Assembly: GCF_009866765.1 (NCBI RefSeq)
Contig: NZ_CP019431.1
Location: 5,084,001-5,148,000 of the forward strand
Direction of reading: 5' to 3'
DNA length: 64,000 nucleotides
DNA from: Pseudomonas sp. S35
GTDB lineage: Bacteria; Pseudomonadota; Gammaproteobacteria; Pseudomonadales; Pseudomonadaceae
Shown one piece after another: positions 62,648-64,000 of this stretch (positions are counted from its first letter, which is position 1; each line of letters starts with the position of its first letter). The translations under genes were made by a program, and so were the position numbers. The notes under the pieces were generated by a model. The model was given only the letters and a program-made list of their open reading frames with translations. It ran no database searches and was not told the DNA's origin.

Positions 62648-63646
62648 TTACTTGAACCCCGGATCCTGAGCCTTCCACCAACTGCAAAACTCGTCGAGGG
62701 CGGTCCACAGGCTGACCTTGGGCTCGTAGTCCAGATAATGCCTGGCGCGACTGATGTCCAGGGTGAAATCTTTGTTCATCACCTGCATGCCCAGGCGCGA
62801 CAACGCCGGTTCCGGCCGCCCGGGCCACAGTGCGCAGAAGGCCTCGTTCAACGCCGCCACGCTGTAGGACAAACCATAGGACCGATAACGGGTGACCTGG
62901 GGCAGTTCCATTTGGCGCATCACGTAGTTCACCACATCCCACACCGGTACCGGCGCGCCGTTGCTGATGTTGTAGGCCCGGCCCAACGCTGAGCCGGGGG
63001 CCAGCAAGCTGCTGAGCAATGCTTCGTTGAGGTTGTGGATGCTGGTGAAGTCGACCTTGTTCAGGCCATCGCCGACGATCGCCAGGCGCTTCTTGCGCTG
63101 CATTTTCAGCAGCCGCGGGAAGATGCTCATGTCCCCGGCACCGGTGACGAAGCGCGGACGCAGGGCCAGCACTTCAAGGCCGAACTCCTGGGCACCGAAC
63201 ACCTTCTGCTCCGCCAGGTATTTGGTGGCGGCATAAGGATGCTTGAAGCGTTTGGGCACTTGCTCTTCGGTGAGGCCCAGGTGATCACGGCCATCAAAGT
63301 AGATCGACGGCGAGGACAGGTGCACCAGGCGCCCAACCCGCTGTTTAAGGCAGGCTTCAACGACGTTTTCGGTGACCAGCACGTTGCCCTGATGAAAATC
63401 CTGATAACGCCCCCACAGCCCCACGGCACCGGCACAGTGCACCACGGCTTCGACATCGCGGCACAGGTCGCGTACCAGGTCGGCGTCATTCAAATCACCC
63501 TGGATAAACTCGGCACCACGCCGCACCAAGTGCTCCACGCCCTCGGCGCGCCGCCCGTTGACCCGCACGTCCAAGCCCTGCTCCAGGGCGAAACGCGCAA
63601 AGCGCCCGCCGATGAAGCCGCTTGCGCCGGTGACCAGAACTTTCAT
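62648..63646 (-). CDS. NAD-dependent epimerase/dehydratase family protein (extended SDR)
   Basis: A 332-residue extended SDR: VLVTGASGFIGGRFARFALE (NAD-binding), DVEAVVHCAGAVGLWGRYQD, LVHLSSPSIYFDGR and the catalytic YAATKYLAEQKVF. Reads like the 3-beta-hydroxysteroid dehydrogenase/isomerase-type subgroup. Substrate unknown. An AGGAGG site precedes the start. Confidence 0.88.
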   Translation of the reverse strand: MKVLVTGASGFIGGRFARFALEQGLDVRVNGRRAEGVEHLVRRGAEFIQGDLNDADLVRDLCRDVEAVVHCAGAVGLWGRYQDFHQGNVLVTENVVEACLKQRVGRLVHLSSPSIYFDGRDHLGLTEEQVPKRFKHPYAATKYLAEQKVFGAQEFGLEVLALRPRFVTGAGDMSIFPRLLKMQRKKRLAIVGDGLNKVDFTSIHNLNEALLSSLLAPGSALGRAYNISNGAPVPVWDVVNYVMRQMELPQVTRYRSYGLSYSVAALNEAFCALWPGRPEPALSRLGMQVMNKDFTLDISRARHYLDYEPKVSLWTALDEFCSWWKAQDPGFK

Positions 63647-63672
63647 GGAGCCTCCTACGGATGCAGCTGTAA

Positions 63673-63741
63673 GCGTCAGGCTATAAGCTGCAAGTTAAAT
63701 ACGGTCTGCAAGCTCTTCTCTTGCAGCTTGCAGCTTGACGC
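63673..63741. repeat. Long imperfect inverted repeat
   Basis: CGTCAGGCTATAAGCTGCAAG and CTTGCAGCTTGCAGCTTGACG are inverted copies with a few mismatches around a 27-nt loop, between the epimerase gene and the LysR gene. Similar CTTGCAGCTTGCAG stretches occur near position 47.1 kb, so it is a dispersed short repeat. Confidence 0.5.
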
Positions 63742-63744
63742 TAG

Positions 63745-63999
63745 TCACTGCTCATACGGCACCAACCACTGGCCACATGCCTGGGCCAAGTGATCGGTCA
63801 ACAGGCCCAGCAACTGCCCGCCACTGCGCCAATGATGCCAGTACAACGGCACATCGATGGGCTTATCTGGTAACAACTCGACCAGCACGCCCTTTTCCAA
63901 CTGATCGCGCACCTGTAATTCGGGCACCAGCCCCCAACCGAGCCCGGACTCCGCCAGGCGGATGAAGCCTTCGGACGATGGGCATAAATGGTGCTCGAA
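63745..63999 (-). CDS. ArgP-like LysR-family regulator, C-terminal part
   Basis: The last 84 residues of a gene entering from the right edge. FEHHLCPSSEGFIRLAESGL, GWGLVPELQVRDQL and DVPLYWHHWRSGGQLL match the C-terminal effector domain of ArgP (IciA), which controls arginine export and related genes. N-terminus and HTH are outside the window; the assignment rests on the tail only. Confidence 0.75.
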   Translation of the reverse strand, partial: FEHHLCPSSEGFIRLAESGLGWGLVPELQVRDQLEKGVLVELLPDKPIDVPLYWHHWRSGGQLLGLLTDHLAQACGQWLVPYEQ

Positions 64000-64000
64000 A

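Noticed and set aside
1..64000. CRISPR arrays, tRNA, rRNA, prophage or plasmid origins
   Set aside because: No regular spacer-repeat array, no cloverleaf or rRNA segments and no phage structural genes were recognised on either strand.

Overview
The window comes from a GC-rich bacterial chromosome, most likely a member of the Pseudomonas fluorescens species complex. Three things point there: the gene arrangements hexR / zwf-pgl-eda, gtsABCD-oprB-mutarotase and fadD2-fadD1 divergent from an esterase-phaJ1 pair; a DUF6124 small protein; and many GTGGGAGGGGGC..GCCCCCTCCCAC REP/REPIN hairpins of the kind abundant in that group. No rRNA, tRNA, CRISPR array or prophage was seen. Species assignment is inference from gene content, not from a marker gene.

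Layout. 0-6.6 kb: a truncated LysR regulator divergent from a glutaminase-like/ABM-monooxygenase gene pair, a secreted glycerophosphodiesterase, a PepSY protein, a chemoreceptor and ZntB. 6.8-13.1 kb: a PiT phosphate transporter, the 5-oxoprolinase operon pxpABC with a divergent LysR regulator, and another LysR. 13.2-18.1 kb: an SDR oxidoreductase, a PACE efflux protein with its divergent LysR, and a four-gene operon (NTF2-like, YciI/DGPF, SRPBCC, ECF sigma factor) preceded by what looks like its own ECF42-type promoter. 18.1-20.3 kb: a GNAT gene, a hipB/broken hipA toxin module, and a GyrI-like protein. 20.5-25.1 kb: the aminotransferase AlaC and the gluconate cluster gntT-gntK / gntR with three GntR-type palindromes. 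25.1-26.9 kb: a complete IS256-family element with 8-bp target duplications, sitting between a structured leader and a DUF6124 gene. 27-34 kb: mostly housekeeping or unknown genes (GST, PAS-chemoreceptor, two GNAT/methyltransferase genes, def, YihY, CsbD) and a 38-residue lysine-rich small protein. 34-39.6 kb: fatty-acid activation (fadD1, fadD2), an alpha/beta hydrolase and phaJ1. 39.6-46 kb: a DUF2383 protein, a DUF3820/class-V aminotransferase pair, and the Entner-Doudoroff block eda-pgl-zwf with divergent hexR. 46-53.5 kb: a solute-binding-like protein and an RND efflux operon with a heavy-metal-type two-component system. 53.5-61.6 kb: mutarotase, oprB, the sugar ABC transporter gtsDCBA and an AGE-family sugar epimerase. 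61.7-64 kb: a coiled-coil membrane protein, an NAD-dependent epimerase and the 3' end of an ArgP-like LysR gene.

How it works together. Much of the right half is sugar catabolism. OprB and GtsABCD take up glucose-type sugars, the mutarotase and AGE epimerase act on the sugars or their phosphates, and Zwf-Pgl-Eda carry out three steps of the Entner-Doudoroff route under HexR. GntT/GntK feed gluconate into the same route under GntR. gtsA and the epimerase gene carry the same 70-bp promoter module (a 20-bp ATGTCACC/GGTGACAT palindrome at fixed distance from a TGTTTARACTCCG motif), so they are probably controlled by one regulator.

Most unusual items: the twin promoter modules; the ECF42-like autoregulated operon; a hipA gene broken by an apparently out-of-frame internal deletion; the IS256 copy that separates a structured leader from its DUF6124 gene; and a REPIN that supplies the C-terminus and stop codon of the GtsD ATPase.
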